Positions 1-12,640 of a DNA stretch of 64,000 nucleotides are shown here, in pieces. Numbering within the stretch: position 1 is the first letter of the stretch; each line of letters opens with the position of its first letter. The notes below the pieces were generated by a model. The model did not search any database and was not told where the DNA came from. It saw only the letters and a program-made list of their open reading frames with translations. The stretch comes from Nymphaea colorata (Eukaryota; Streptophyta; Magnoliopsida; Nymphaeales; Nymphaeaceae), in assembly GCF_008831285.2 (NCBI RefSeq), contig NC_045143.1:6457503-6521502 (forward strand). Reading direction: 5' to 3'. The position numbers and the translations under genes are program-made.

Positions 1-195
1 TTCAAAGTGGTCTGGGTTTGGACTAAATAACCCAAAATCTAGCTAGCTAAAGGATCTTCTCCTTGAAGATTGGCTGGCATGCAACGGTTGGTTGGGTCTT
101 TTTAATCAATCTGGTGCCACTAAGTTTATGGCGAATTTTTGTTGTTGATTAACTATGACTACTACCAGAAACATAGTCACAGATATTGTTTGCAC

Positions 196-417
196 ATTCT
201 AAACGGCGAAGTTTTTCTCGGCATAATACGGCGAGCTTGAAAAAAATAAAAGGAAAAAAATCGGGTCATTTTTAAAAAATAAAAAAATCTTCAAAATTAG
301 GAAAAAATAAAATAGATGACAAACCGATAAGTCGACATAAACAAATGAGTAGACAAGTAACAAATAAAATTTAGAAAATAGAAACAAGTAGTTTGGTATA
401 AAAAAATGTGCAAACAT
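196..417 (+). repeat. A-rich dispersed repeat, family A, copy 1
   Basis: The stretch opens with a short GC-containing head (ggcgaagtttttctcgg, then taatacggcgagctt). A roughly 150-base purine-rich body of A runs follows, then a tail resembling gtagacaagtaacaaataa. The same order of blocks is seen at 49439-49625 (same orientation) and at 36160-36360 (reverse orientation). The shared order in three places argues for a dispersed element rather than chance low complexity. I see no coding capacity, terminal inverted repeat or clear target duplication, so the class is unknown. Confidence 0.5.
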
Positions 418-2389
418 GCCTAAAATGAAAAAAGGTTAACAAAAAAACCACAAGCCTCCCTGGAGGACCTGTAAAGCTTAGTGTTCGTTAATGGCTGCCA
501 GTTGTTAGTGATGTGTTTCATTGCTTTATGTGCGCATGGTCAGGTAGAATGGAGAGCAGGTGGCAAGCTTCCATTGCAGGCCTCTTGTTGCTGATTGCAA
601 TGTCTAAGTCTGCACCTCCTCTACTGCTAGTGCAATTGGAGAGCACTTGCATATGGTGCTGCAGCCTTCTTTGCTATCTGCTGGAATTGGATTGTACCAT
701 GCACAGCCCGCTTGCTGTGGGATGGTTCTTTACTAAGACCAGAAGTCATGTGATAAGTCAAGCACTGTTGCTGAACTAACTCTTTTTACAGAAGTTTTTC
801 TATGTAATATAAGACTGTCAAGTTAAAAGAGGTAAAGAATTCAGTGCCTCAATCTAGTAATAAGGCTTATGATCATAAGCCTTCACCTTTTTCTACTCAA
901 ACATGGACAACTGCAGAGCCCCTTTTAATAACACATGCTCCAACTTATCAGCCATTTGAATAAAACCTACGTTCCTGATTTTTGACCATCAGAAGTTCCA
1001 AACCCCACAAGTTTCTGTCGATTATTGCAATTCCAAAGCAAGTACCAAATGTCCTTGGTAGATAATGGCTGCCCAAATTTCACATCTATGGAAGAATATG
1101 GCCAATGTGAAAGTTTAGATCCTCAATCCATTCCTAGCCAAACTAGTGAAGAAACAAAAAGAGAGAAGTGCTGAGATTTGATGCAGCTCGTGCACTTCCC
1201 TTGATGAGTTTGGCCTCTTCTGCAGCTATAAGTATACAATCTTGAATCTAGACGACTAAACCGCATTAAATGCCCGGTTTTCACATCAAAAATAGTTTGG
1301 AAAAGCTTTTGTTTTTATGCTGACTCTTGCACATGCAGATGCTTCAAAGATTTGTCATCTTTAAAGGTCAATCTATGATGCACCATTCTGTTGTCAGGCT
1401 TTGGTTCTTTCTGTGCTGTCAAAACCGAAAAAGAAGAAAGGATAAAGAAAAAGAGAGGAAGAAGAGTAGAAGAAGCTCGTAAAGATAGAACAATCTGAAG
1501 TGAAATTTTGTGATCGACTTTTGTGGAATTCTCCAGTCAAATTCCTTTTTGTCATTTGATTTGATCATTTTGCAAATTTATTTATTTTTTGAGACGTTCA
1601 GGCTGCTACATCCTGACGAACTTGTCACTGTGCATGGTGACATATGGCCTGGTTGCACAACAGTGTTTTCCTTTAATGGAGGTTCTGCAAAACAGAGCGT
1701 TAGCTTCAATAAATATGAAGCCTGAGCAACTTGGCATGTTCCATCTCTTACAAAATTAAAAGGTACAAGAAGAAAAAATGGAAGAAGAAGACCACATTAA
1801 TGTACATAGAAATCAATGCGGACTGCACCAATTGAACCAATCAGAGGACTCTGAAAATTTCTTCTTCTGTGAAAATTCTGAGTAACTTCGCCTACGGACA
1901 AAGAAACTGTAATGTGTTCGGCTCTTGCATCTATACAAGAACAGTCTGACTTGTTTTAGAAAAAAGGGTTGCATTAATTAACATGAAAGCATGGTGTTCT
2001 TGGAACACATGGTTCTAAAACACAAATTTCAAGAGCACCATGTTCTTGTCCAATGAAGCACGGCGTGATTATGCTAAGCGTTTTACTGTTGCATCTGAAA
2101 ACAATAAACCATGTTCCATGAAACAAGAATATTGTGTTTTCCTAAAGCTCTAAGTTTTAAGATTTGAACTACCCATTGCTTGAATTATATGAATCTAGAC
2201 ATATACATTATAAGCTGTATAAATTGAAGTTAATTAACTATAAATATGTCATTAGTTCTAGGTGAGCGAGAGGTTAAGTGGAGACAACCAAAACTTGGGT
2301 CGAAGGCCTTTCCATTTCTCCTGCCGCTGGGGTCATAAGTTGCATCGTTCGTTGTCAGTAATGAAACTGCACCCTTCAACTTAGATATT
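418..2389. other. Gene-free intergenic stretch
   Basis: Only short ORFs without family resemblance are present. The base composition is AT-rich, with no sustained coding pattern, no paired splice sites joining ORFs and no recognisable transposon protein. I see nothing else I can support here. Confidence 0.6.
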
Positions 2390-2500
2390 GTACCACCATC
2401 TTAAGATGCATAAGCATAGCCTACAAGAATCGAACTAGAGGTCTGCCTCTTTAGAAACCCCTAGCTCGACCAGCCATGTTCTACCCCTTGAGGCAAATCT
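2390..2500 (-). repeat. Possible tRNA-derived SINE fragment
   Basis: On the minus strand there is a box-A-like stretch (tggtcgagctagg) followed about 30 bases later by a box-B-like stretch (ctagttcgattct). The spacing is that of an RNA polymerase III internal promoter in tRNAs and tRNA-derived SINEs. No complete cloverleaf can be folded by eye, and no A-rich tail is obvious. A SINE remnant is therefore more likely than a working tRNA. This is a weak call from two short motifs. Confidence 0.3.
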
Positions 2501-4689
2501 GCCATTAGTTGACGAGCCAATATTGCAAGTTTGAGCAAACAATTTTGAAGCCAAAACTTGAGCCAAACTTTGAGGGACGTTGCAAGTGGATTGATGTCTA
2601 GTTTCCAAATCATAGAGAAGTTCACAAATTTGTAATGGAAGTGGAGATCATAGAACGTACTGGATGATCATCTGATCACCAAGATAACCTTAAGGTGGAT
2701 CATTATAAACCGCCAAGTTTGGGGGACATCCTTGTCTGTGTCCTTTATTCGTAGGGGAGTAGAGTTGCCTAAAGTAGCGAAGCTGTGGACAATGAGGCGA
2801 AAGATTTTGCCTAACACTTTTGTCTAGACATGAAGATATCGAACCAAGAGCATGTGTCTCTGGTACATGGAGTAAAGAGCGTCACATGGCGGAAGCAAAT
2901 CTTTGAAGTATTGGAAACAATAATCAAGAATGCATGTGCATGTGCAGCCCATTGTTAGATTAAGATCTTCAAAAACGTTCGGCTGTCCGGTTGCTTAGTA
3001 TCTGTCACGTCGTGGGGAATTTGAAACATTTTTCAATATTGAATGACGATAAAAATCATAAAGCATGAAATATATATGTAGTATCCCACTTTAAGAAGTT
3101 TATTCTTATATTAAGAAATGTGAGAGATCTTTAAGAGCTACAAAGGAGGTTGTTAAATGGTTAATTGCAATGGATATTTATGGCATTTTTCAAACTAAAA
3201 TCAAAACTGTTAAGGGACAAGATGGGTTCTCTCGAACCAAGGGCATGAACCAACATGAGAGTGCAATGGGTTGTTACAATATACGATATATCTGATCATG
3301 AACCGTGCTGGTTCTTAGTTCTCTAGGTAAGTATATAGCAGTGTTGTTCAGTATTGGTTTCTTTGAATTCTTCAGCTGATATATATGAACCGGTTGGGGT
3401 TCTTCTCTCTCTCTCTTTTCTTTTTGGTATCTAAAAAATGATAAAAATTTTCTTAATATTTTAAGTCTTGTATTACAAGGCATTGTTTATCATTTTTTTT
3501 TAAATTTATGACACTTGAATTGAAGGATGACCTGAAAGATGTAGCATAGCTGGTCAGCCTCAGTGGCAGTTGTTTAAGCATCCTTAGTTTGATTATCTTG
3601 GGTGTTATTCGTTTAGACTAAAATAGTGACGCCAAACTTGAGTTGAAGGGTGTTCAATAAAACCACCTAGGTATCAAAGCAGCTCTCTACTTTGGGATAA
3701 TCAGAAAGGAGAGAGGCTTAGGCTTCTCACTTAACCAGTAGAATTCCCTCATACTTACCCAAAGGTCATGTTTGATTGCTTGGAATCATGTTCATTAAGC
3801 TCATAATTGAAGGTCATCTCGATCAGTGTTAGAGGGAATCTTAAGACCCTGATATCTAGTTCCACTCCTTAATAAATGAATTTGAAATTGATAGGATCTG
3901 TAATCCACTATTTTCACTGGGAGGAGCAACTTTTGCTTTTAATTACAAATATGGGCCTTAAGCTTTTGATTTAATCTCCACCCTGAGTTTTACTTGTACT
4001 GTCAAATTAAGAGCCTATCATGACAGGGACTCCTTCACTACTGTTTTTCAACTTAAAAGGGCAATCCTGAGAAGTGCGAGTTTTTTACACGTTCAAACGT
4101 TTTCAGTATTTGTCATAAAACATGAGAAATCACACAAATGAGGCTTATATTGAAAATTATGAGGAAAATGTGAGTCAAAAACAAAAAATTTCCAAACGAG
4201 AAGCCCTGGCGGTACAGTCATGCAGATGCTTGCTGCAACAACCAGACATTTTGTCCTCCCAAGAATCACAGTAAAATTGATACACTTTTCTCTATGAAAG
4301 AAAAAAACACTTAAAAAGGACTAAATAAGTTAAGAAAGTGTACCATGAATGATATTTTAATACACCTGTTCTTGCTAATTAGAGGGAGAAAGAGAAAAGG
4401 AAAAATGAAAAGAAAAGAAGCTACCTACCTTTGGATACTTCCGGACATGTCACGGCTAAACAGGCACCGACAAATTTTTAGGTACATTTGGACACACTCT
4501 GCTCTTCTTGCAGACTGGCTTCAACACGCCAAACTTTCCGTGAATCGTGAACCATCTCTTCTGCTTTCTATTATTATCACAAGTTTGAAAATACCATCAA
4601 GTTGTGATACAAACCTGTTTATATATATATATAAAAGCAAAGCAATAGTAACCTGTTCATGTATATATATATATATATGTGTATATACA
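2501..4689. other. Gene-free intergenic stretch
   Basis: No recognisable coding sequence is present. The stretch contains short (TA)n runs near 4620-4636 and 4660-4678 and a CT-rich run near 3403-3424. A segment around 3079-3290 has the look of a decayed LTR (gtatcccactttaagaag and nearby), but no partner LTR or internal retroelement protein is visible, so it is not called. Confidence 0.5.
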
Positions 4690-4884
4690 AGATGTGCTGA
4701 AGGCAGACACCGTAAGATTTACTCAGGTTTCAGAAAAACTGTTGGTTCAGAACTGGAAGACTAGAGAAACAGAAGTGCTGGTGTGTGTGTGCAGAGATGT
4801 GTTTAAGGCACACACTGTAAGATTTACTTAAGTTTCAGAAAAACTGTTGGTTCAAAACTGGAAGACGACAGAGACCGAAGTGCT
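4690..4884. repeat. Two-copy tandem repeat, 105-bp period
   Basis: Copy 1 is 4690-4794 and copy 2 is 4795-4884. Both contain the blocks agatgtg, aaggca, gtaagatttact, tttcagaaaaactgttggtt and aactggaagac in the same order. They differ by scattered substitutions and by a (GT)n stretch at the end of copy 1. This is a local duplication in non-coding DNA. Confidence 0.85.
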
Positions 4885-7055
4885 AACCAAACTTCTCGGT
4901 TGAATACGAAATCTCCTTCTCAAGGAATACAAATTTTCGAAATTATCTTCTGACTAGAAAATCTGAACTTGCCCAGAGAGAGAGAGAGAGGAAGAGAGAG
5001 ACAGACGACGATTCTGAAAACAAAATGGTGGAGAGGGAAGAAGGGTACGTGTTCCAAGCAAGCAGTGCGACAGAGAGGGCAGAGGAGAGAGGTGAGTGAA
5101 AACAAAAGGGGGGAAAGGACGAAGTTGGAGCCACAAACAAGTTGCAGAGCAGCAGCAGAGGGAAAAGCAACTTGGGAGGTTCCTCCTCCTTCCCCTAACC
5201 GCCCGTGAGATCAGAAACTTGACAGAGAATCGATTTCCCCACTCCCCAACAGAAAAAACAAGAGGAAAAACTCGAAGCAATGTCAACTTCTTCTGATCTT
5301 CTTTGATAATCAAGAAAGAGGCCAATCTATTACATTATAGCCTGTGATTTTGTGAAAGTTTGTATTTTGTTGGTGTCATTCTCTTGCTTAGAACATAAGC
5401 GCTCTGAGCAAGGATGCGACCTTGAGAAAAGAGACTTTAATGGTTCAACCGAGAATACTGTTCCGCTGTAAGTACAGTTCTTTTGTAAGAACAGTGCGTG
5501 GTTGGTGGGCTCTTCAATCCACCTGCAGATGGTGCATGTATTTCTTTTCTTTTTTTTTTCTTTTTCCCACTTAATAACGCAAGTATACCCAAGAATAAAT
5601 CCTTTCCAAAAGAAACAGAACCGAGAAAGGAACATTTATTTTTGCTATTATCGGTTTCTAATACATTATAGAAAACAACAACTATGAGATTCGAATCTCA
5701 ACTCTTAAATGATCACACATTCAATATCTCAATCTCTAAGTATAACATTGTATTGGGGAGTGAGCCATGAGGTAAATAAAACACGCATTGAGGAGCAAAT
5801 ATTAATATATCCATGCGCTTTTTAAAGCCAATAAAAACAAAAGCCTAGGTCCCAGTGCTAGAATCTGTTAGCCCTCAACTTTACGCTTTATAAATGAATG
5901 AACGACTTATAAAATTGATGTTACGAGTGAACGAGTGTTGCTTTATAAAAAATTTCGGGGTAAAAAGTTAAAACACGTTGTTTTTAACATGCATAATCCT
6001 AACTTTTCAAGATTTGATTCAAGGAGTTCTCATTTTGCAGGTGATTAGGATGCTTTTTGGGCAAAAATTGCTTTAAGAGCTCTCATTTTTTTTATTCATC
6101 TCTGCTATTGCTTTCTCCCAACATCAGCATATACACGTTCCCCATGATCCTATAATCGCCAAAGGATATGCTTTCTTTTTGTGTGCTTTTCAGCGCCCGG
6201 CACATTTCCCTTTTGCGTTCCATTCCCATCTTGGTATCTGCAACCATTTTTTGAAAGCATGCTCCAAAAGAATAAAGAATAAGCACAACTTTTGTTCTCT
6301 AGATTTTGTTCACATCGCTAATGAAAATTGCAAGTTATCTTTCTTTTTCTCTCTTTTTCTACCAATGCAAGATCCAATTTATCTTCTTTTTTTCTCTTTT
6401 TTTCTACCAAATGATGGGTAGCGCAACAAGTTGGGTTGGGTGGATTTGAATATCAGAGAATGTTATCCTGATGCTATTGGCACTATAACATTTATGGCCA
6501 TTGCGGACAGCCCAGACCATCCGGTAAAACCTGGTTTTAACAGTTGTCACCTTCGTAACGAGTATTAATCTTAAGATTAAAAAAATTGTTGTTGTTGTGG
6601 ATGTCAAAAGGACTTGTTTATATCCACTCTCGCTCCTTTCTTGTCAATGTCCACTTTGTTATTCCGTTACAACAATGTTTTTCATTTGTTGTCCGTTTAA
6701 CTATTCTCTTTCTATCCCACTTATTTTGTTTTATTTTGTTTTATTGTTCAGTTGTTTTGTATATTTTATTATTTTATTTTGTTTTTGAAGTTTATTCTTG
6801 TATTTAAGAAACTTCTTAAATTTTGTTATGAATTTCAATTTTATAAGCTCTCTTGTTTTATATATATATATATATATAATAATAACTCCTTGAGGCTTTG
6901 CTTGATGTTTGTGAGTCTCCCAATAAATGCAGCCAATTATGGTTCTGACCTCATTACAGTTCTCCACAGTTCTTCTAATTTGTCTTCTTTTACAATATGG
7001 GAATTGGGGAGGGCCCTTCTTCCTTAGCCCATTTCCCCATACTAAAAAACAGCAG
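4885..7055. other. Gene-free stretch with purine-rich and CT-rich tracts
   Basis: A GA-rich tract lies at 4974-5100 and opens long but low-complexity reading frames on both strands. These match no family and are composition artefacts. A (TA)n run sits at 6861-6879. The 20-base string at about 6796-6815 (tgtatttaagaaacttctta) recurs exactly at about 43801-43820, which hints at an old dispersed repeat. Confidence 0.5.

Positions 7056-7152
<97 letters not shown>
7056..7152. repeat. Compound microsatellite (CT)n(TA)n
   Basis: About 48 bases of CT repeat pass directly into about 48 bases of TA repeat. One of several loci in the window with the same CT-then-TA order. Confidence 0.97.
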
Positions 7153-9305
7153 CCCCATACATTTGTGGGATGGCCTCTTCCCCCACTTTCAAACTTTTCT
7201 GATGAGTGTGGAGTGTATCAATGATTGGAGTTTGGCAACTGAGCTTCCACTAGAATGAGGGTGGGCCCCAGTCCATCTTCCAGCCTGTGAAAGAGTCGGT
7301 CCTGGTTCACTTAGATCAGATGGGTCCCACATGACCCACCTGGCTGGGTCGCCCAACACCCCGTCTTGATCAAACAGACCCCTCTTCAATTCTTATTCTT
7401 GGCCCATGAAGGTTGTGGACTGCATCATAGTCTAAGCTTTGCTTGGTCATTTCGAACTCATTTTTCTTGTCCTTTGAGTCCAAGGCTGCTTTACTTCACG
7501 GCATTACTGGCTGACTGAAGTCGTGACAGTGACATTAGATGGCTTAGAAGATCTTTTTTTTTTAAAAAAATTGTTAATAAGTTTTATTAGTAAAACATAC
7601 AATTCTCCGGAACCTTGATCCGACTCAACTAAGAAGGCAATTTAATTTGCCTTCTCGACTCCATCTCACCCTGTGTCGAGCCCAGACGGAGTCAGATGCC
7701 TGAGTCCCTTGGCTCGGGCGGGTCGAACCAAGCTGTCCCCAATGGCACGTTAGTAATAGTTTTCGAGAAACCGATCGATGGCAGAAACGTAGATTGGGCA
7801 CAAAGCGAGGGCCAAATACTCTCCGCGTGATGCTGTCTGCGGGCTCTCCCGCCCTGGCAAACGCGCCCCGAAGCGGGACATGCTGTCATGATGACGAAAG
7901 TACCCTTATCAGCCGGATGACGGAATTGTCCCTAGTCTGAGCACCGGCTGTCAGGTTTGAACATAGGGCCAAGGCCTATGTCCACACACTGGAGACCTAG
8001 GGACATTTTGGGCACTCGCTAATACCAAGGGAGCAATAGCGATTTGGGAACGCGGGATTTGCTTCTGTACAAAAATGTACCTGAGTTTCTGACCATGACA
8101 GAAATGCCCTCGATTTCTTCAAAGCACCACCGTCCCCCTCTTTTTGGCGTCATCTGCTTTTTCTTTTGTAGTTTCAAACCAAGGGGGCGTGCCTTCTGAA
8201 TGCACGAGCGGTCGCCCTTTACCGTACCCGCCTGTGGCCGCTGAGGGCATTTCGGTCATTTACTTCGTCCACACCCCCCTTCCCACGGGCCACGGTCAAA
8301 GTTGGCCGACTCGTAAACCGTATCGGACTGTAGCCCTGACTCGGCCACGTCCCTTGAAACAAGGTTGCCCTTTCACCTATAATTTGCTTTCTTAAAGAGA
8401 GAAAACTATTTGAGTTGTTTTAATTAAATTCCACTATATAAAAGCGTTTTACATGGTTAAGTAGACGGTAAAACGGCCACAATTTTGTGATTTATTAAAA
8501 AAAAGTGATTTTTAAGTTTTAAAAAAATGATACCATTAAAATAGGTGACTTGAATATCAGATGATTTAGTCATCTTTCTCGTTAAATATTTAGTAGCCAA
8601 ATATTTAATTTAAAAAATGTCAAAATTGTTAGACTTGCAGCTCCTAAGGCCGAGTGTTCCTGCAAATCATTGTATTTTTTTCTCAATAAGCCGAATCAAG
8701 AAACCGAGACGATCCGTATCGCCGAGTCGCTAAGATATGATTATTTCCTCGGTTTTTTACTGACTCATCGCTGAGACTTTTTACCGAAACATGAGGGCGC
8801 GGTTGCCCGCTTTGCGGGCAGTAAATAAGGGAATTGTCATTGTACCTTCTTAATATTGACCATTACTGGGTAAGGAGTTTTAGGTCATTTAATGTCGAGG
8901 ATAATTTTTTTTTTACTTTGGTAACTTTTTCGCTTTTTACCCGAAACTCTGATGCAACTCGCTTTCCTTTATAGCATCCCAAGGGATAAATCTGGGCGCA
9001 GCAAGGTGGTGGAACCGGCGGAAGTTGCTGCAATTATAAATGCAGAAGGAAAGATCGGCCAGTTTTTTAAAATATCTGAAAATCATATGATTTTATCGAC
9101 CAAAACTACGATTTTTGTGAAAATAACATGACTTCGTCACACACTTTATATTTTAAATATCATCATGGGACAAATGGTTTGATGAGGCATTCAGGTGAGT
9201 AACATGAGTATTTCATCTTAACAGTCGAAACTTTACCATTCTCTTTGTTGCTTAGGTTGTATTTCGACTTTCTCAAACTCTTCAACTTGTATATCAGTGA
9301 GTGTC
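7153..9305. other. Gene-free stretch with a GC-rich block
   Basis: About 7640-8390 is clearly richer in G and C than the surrounding DNA, but contains no recognisable protein. Phrases such as gggacattttgggcactc (8000-8017) and gggcatttcggtcatt (8244-8259) read like decayed plant repeat DNA. A hairpin with 9-base arms (agaaggcaa / ttgccttct) lies at 7632-7655. A second hairpin, with arms tgcccgc / gcgggca and a 3-base loop, lies at 8804-8820. Neither hairpin is followed by a feature that explains it. Confidence 0.5.
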
Positions 9306-9440
9306 CATCCTGTTTTTAGAGTACGAAAAGTTGGAGGTCGGAATAGCCTTCACCCTCTTTTTAGAGTACGAAAAGTTGGAGGTCAGAATAGCCTTCACCC
9401 TCTTTTTAGAATACGAAAAGTTGGAGGTCGGAATAGCCTT
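9306..9440 (+). repeat. 45-bp tandem repeat, three copies
   Basis: Copies start at 9306, 9351 and 9396 and differ by only a few substitutions. The period is a multiple of three, so one + frame stays open through all copies and repeats a 15-residue unit (HPLFRVRKVGGRNSL). That open frame has no ATG upstream and matches no family I know, so it is annotated as a minisatellite and not as a gene. Confidence 0.93.
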
Positions 9441-11312
9441 CACTTTGTTGTGCCAACGGTCTCATTCCAATTCTTCCTAAGATTGTTTTGACTATTACCA
9501 CTTTTCAAGTCTAAGTTGTTAGTATTATAGCTAGTTTACTTAGTCAAAATATTTTTTAAAATAAACAATTTTTTTGGCTCTTTCTCAGCCATCCACCAAC
9601 TAAAAAATAAGATGTGAGTGAGCTATTTAAAGTCCTTATCCTTTTGGGTTTTGCCAAAATCCATTTTTTGCGTAGTATTGATAGGAACCCGGGTCTTAGT
9701 GAAACCCGAGAAATATGGCAATTAACATGCAACTCTGCTATATATGGTTATTAGTTAGTTGCACACTCCGCTTTAAATGTAATCCAAATAAAACTGAACC
9801 AAATCCATTATGTAAGCATGACATCTTCAAAAAAACCTTAGTTCTTTAATTATGATATTTAAATAAAAAAGCATCAAATTTCTAGTGTTTTTAGGTTTTG
9901 AATCTCTATAATGAACACAAGTAGGGCGAATATAATAAGTGCTCTGGCTGTAACATTTTATTATGAAAAAGTTTAGTTTCGTATCGAAGATTCTTAAAAA
10001 CATTTGGGAGTTTATGACCAGCTTGACTAAATGGCTAGTAGTATTGGTTTCTATACTTTTTGAAGCACAAACCAAAGTGTTAGAGAATAGGTAAAATCCA
10101 TCAAACGAGGAGCCCAAGCGCAATATAAGAGCAGGTTGGGTTGTTGCCCTAGTGACCTGACTCGAGAACTACTGATTAAGTCCTTCAAGTTAATTAATGA
10201 TCAGAACTGTGCAGATCACTTGGAATAGTCCTATAAAAGTCTACCTAACTTCAGCTTTCCTACTAAAATAGAGTGAAAAAAAGAAAGATAAAAAGTATTT
10301 AGTTCATCTGTTTCTATTCAATTGGTTTGGGCCCCTACCACTCAAAAGGCTAACTGATCTACAAAAGATTCATTAGGTACTTAGAGCATATGCAAGAAAG
10401 ATACAAAATGGTGCTAAAAGAGGCTATAGTTTTGGGCCTTAGATTCGAATCTGAGGCCTACTCCCCAAGCTTGACTTTCAAAAGCAATTGTGCCATGAAG
10501 ATGCCTTCAATGGTAGAGCATCTCTGTCTTCCTCCCCACAAAAGTAGAAGAGCATAATCAGCACATACACACACAAGGAGGAAGAACTCTGTTCAAAAAG
10601 ATGAATATCATGACTACTGTAACATATTCCCTTTGATCTACAGCCTCCTTCATGTGAGTATCGGCCATTGTCCACTGCAAGTGGCACCAAAGCCCTCACT
10701 GTTCATGGTTTGGCAAGTAGGAGGAAAAGGGAGCCTTTTGAAATAAAGCAATGAATGATGGTAGGTCACTAAACGAGCCACTGGATTGGACCCATCTGTA
10801 CTTGCATGTGTCCAGATCCAAAATTTGGCAAGTTCATGACAGGTATATATGATCTGAACTCTGTTGGATTGGATGCGGGTCAGATCCAAGTGTGACCCGA
10901 TCACTTGAAAAGTAAGCAAGAAGCAAGGAATATTGAAGCAGGTAACTTTGCATGAAACAGTGTGGCCGGTGCCCCTACATGCTTCGCCTAATCCCTCCCA
11001 ACTTTTAACATACTGAAGGTGTACCATGCTCTCCCTGTCTATTTCTTTCTCTCTCTAGATCAAATGATCTAAAGCCTGGGGGTGGTTTCCCATAGTTTGG
11101 CAAACTATGAGCATAACTTTATAGTTTGAAGTTTCAGCATGATATAGGTACATCAAAACTGCAAGCTTTTGGTGACAGTGCACTGTTCTGGTGACTCTGG
11201 CACTTGCATGTTGTAACAGAAATGATGGGACTAAGCATTGAACATTATTGTACGTGGCCTATTTGTTGCATCAAGTCACCACATGCCCATGCACGTCTTG
11301 CGTGCAACCAAT
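9441..11312. other. Gene-free intergenic stretch
   Basis: AT-rich DNA with short ORFs that have no family resemblance. No transposon ends, RNA genes or splice-linked ORFs could be recognised. Confidence 0.5.
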
Positions 11313-11313
11313 C

Positions 11314-11384
<71 letters not shown>
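11313..11384. repeat. Compound microsatellite (CT)n(TA)n
   Basis: About 20 bases of CT repeat followed directly by about 52 bases of TA repeat, in the same order as at 7056-7152. It creates tyrosine/isoleucine ORFs that are not genes. Confidence 0.97.
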
Positions 11385-11387
<3 letters not shown>

Positions 11388-12640
11388 GGATCTCAAGGAC
11401 ACATGCAAATGATAAAGTAGAACATGGTGTTCATGAAACAAGGTTTTGCTAACCTAGCAAAATGACAATGAATTTATGCTCCATATTTGTTGCATGCAAA
11501 CAAGGGTCCTTCTGGGCTGACATTCATTGGTTTCACACCATGTGGTAAGCAAGTTTTGTCTCAGGAGCATTTTTTATTTTGTGTCATCAAGATATCACAC
11601 CAAACTCATAGAACCAACCAAACAGGGAGAAGAAACTTACTCAACTACAAAGATGATTCTTCTATAAATGAGATATTAATGATGTGTTCCAAGGATCCCC
11701 GTTGTGCTAACTTGGTCTCATCCTGTTACTATAAATAAGAAATTTTACAGACCTACTAATGTATATCAGTAATGATCAAGATGGGTCGTGGCCATTTGGC
11801 ACACGAAACAGAAGGTAAGGATAGTTGATCTATGTGAAAGAACTGCAGCATAAAATGCGAGTTCAATCTGCGGCGTAAAAAGGAGATCATTCATAGAACT
11901 ATTATGAAGCTTCTTTGTTGAGAAATTGGTTGTGGCGTTGGTACTTTTGTTGGTAGGTTTGGTTTGTTTATTATCATTTAGTTCAGCCTTATTATCATTC
12001 GCCTGACGACATTCACTATGGCGTTTGTGTAAACATCTCATGATTGATTATTGCTGTTGTTGTGATTATTATATATTAACTTTATTGACAACCGCGAAAG
12101 GTGATTATTTAAACACTAAATCACAGTTATCAGTAAATAACACTGATGTGAAAAGCGACAGTTAAGTGAAACAGAAGAAAGGTAGCGCCCGCTTTAAAGA
12201 ACATTATGTTCTGAACAGACGATGGGGTTCGGGAAATTAAGCATCCCAAGAGAAGGCAAACTTTGGAAAAGGAGCTGCGGGTTTTCCAACTGTAAACTGT
12301 GCAGTGAACAAGTAGGAGAGAGAGAACAACAACGGATTGGACGTCAACTAAGCTGGAGTACTTCCTCCTTCCTTCTACCAACTCACAATTTTGCATTGTT
12401 ATCAGCATTTGGGCATAGGAGTTTACTATTATATATGATTGTACAGCTTACTGAGTGAAAGAACTGGATTAACTGCAATGCGAGTTGGTAGTAAATCGGA
12501 GGGGAGCGTCCCTGGTTGGGGGTTTACCTGTTACCGGTGACTGTCCGGCCGCTTGTGAGCGAAATTTGAGCTCCATGTGATGTGATCCATGATATACTGA
12601 AGCGGATCCTCTACAGAATCAATGTTTTCTGGTCGTGCCT
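11385..12640. other. Gene-free intergenic stretch
   Basis: No coding region, RNA gene or transposon is recognisable. The right part leads into the GA-rich upstream region of the ATH1-like gene. Confidence 0.45.

Noticed and set aside
3079-3290. Solo LTR
   Set aside because: Some phrases look LTR-like, but no terminal TG...CA pair, target duplication or second copy could be shown.
4954-5325. Long overlapping ORFs on both strands around 5 kb
   Set aside because: They arise from GA/CT-rich low-complexity DNA; no motif or homologue pattern is visible.
9306-9440. CRISPR-like array
   Set aside because: Copies are directly adjacent without unique spacers, and this is plant nuclear DNA.
9297-9491. 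64-codon ORF with three 15-residue repeats as a possible repeat protein
   Set aside because: It lacks an ATG start, is surrounded by AT-rich non-coding DNA and resembles no family. A minisatellite explains it.
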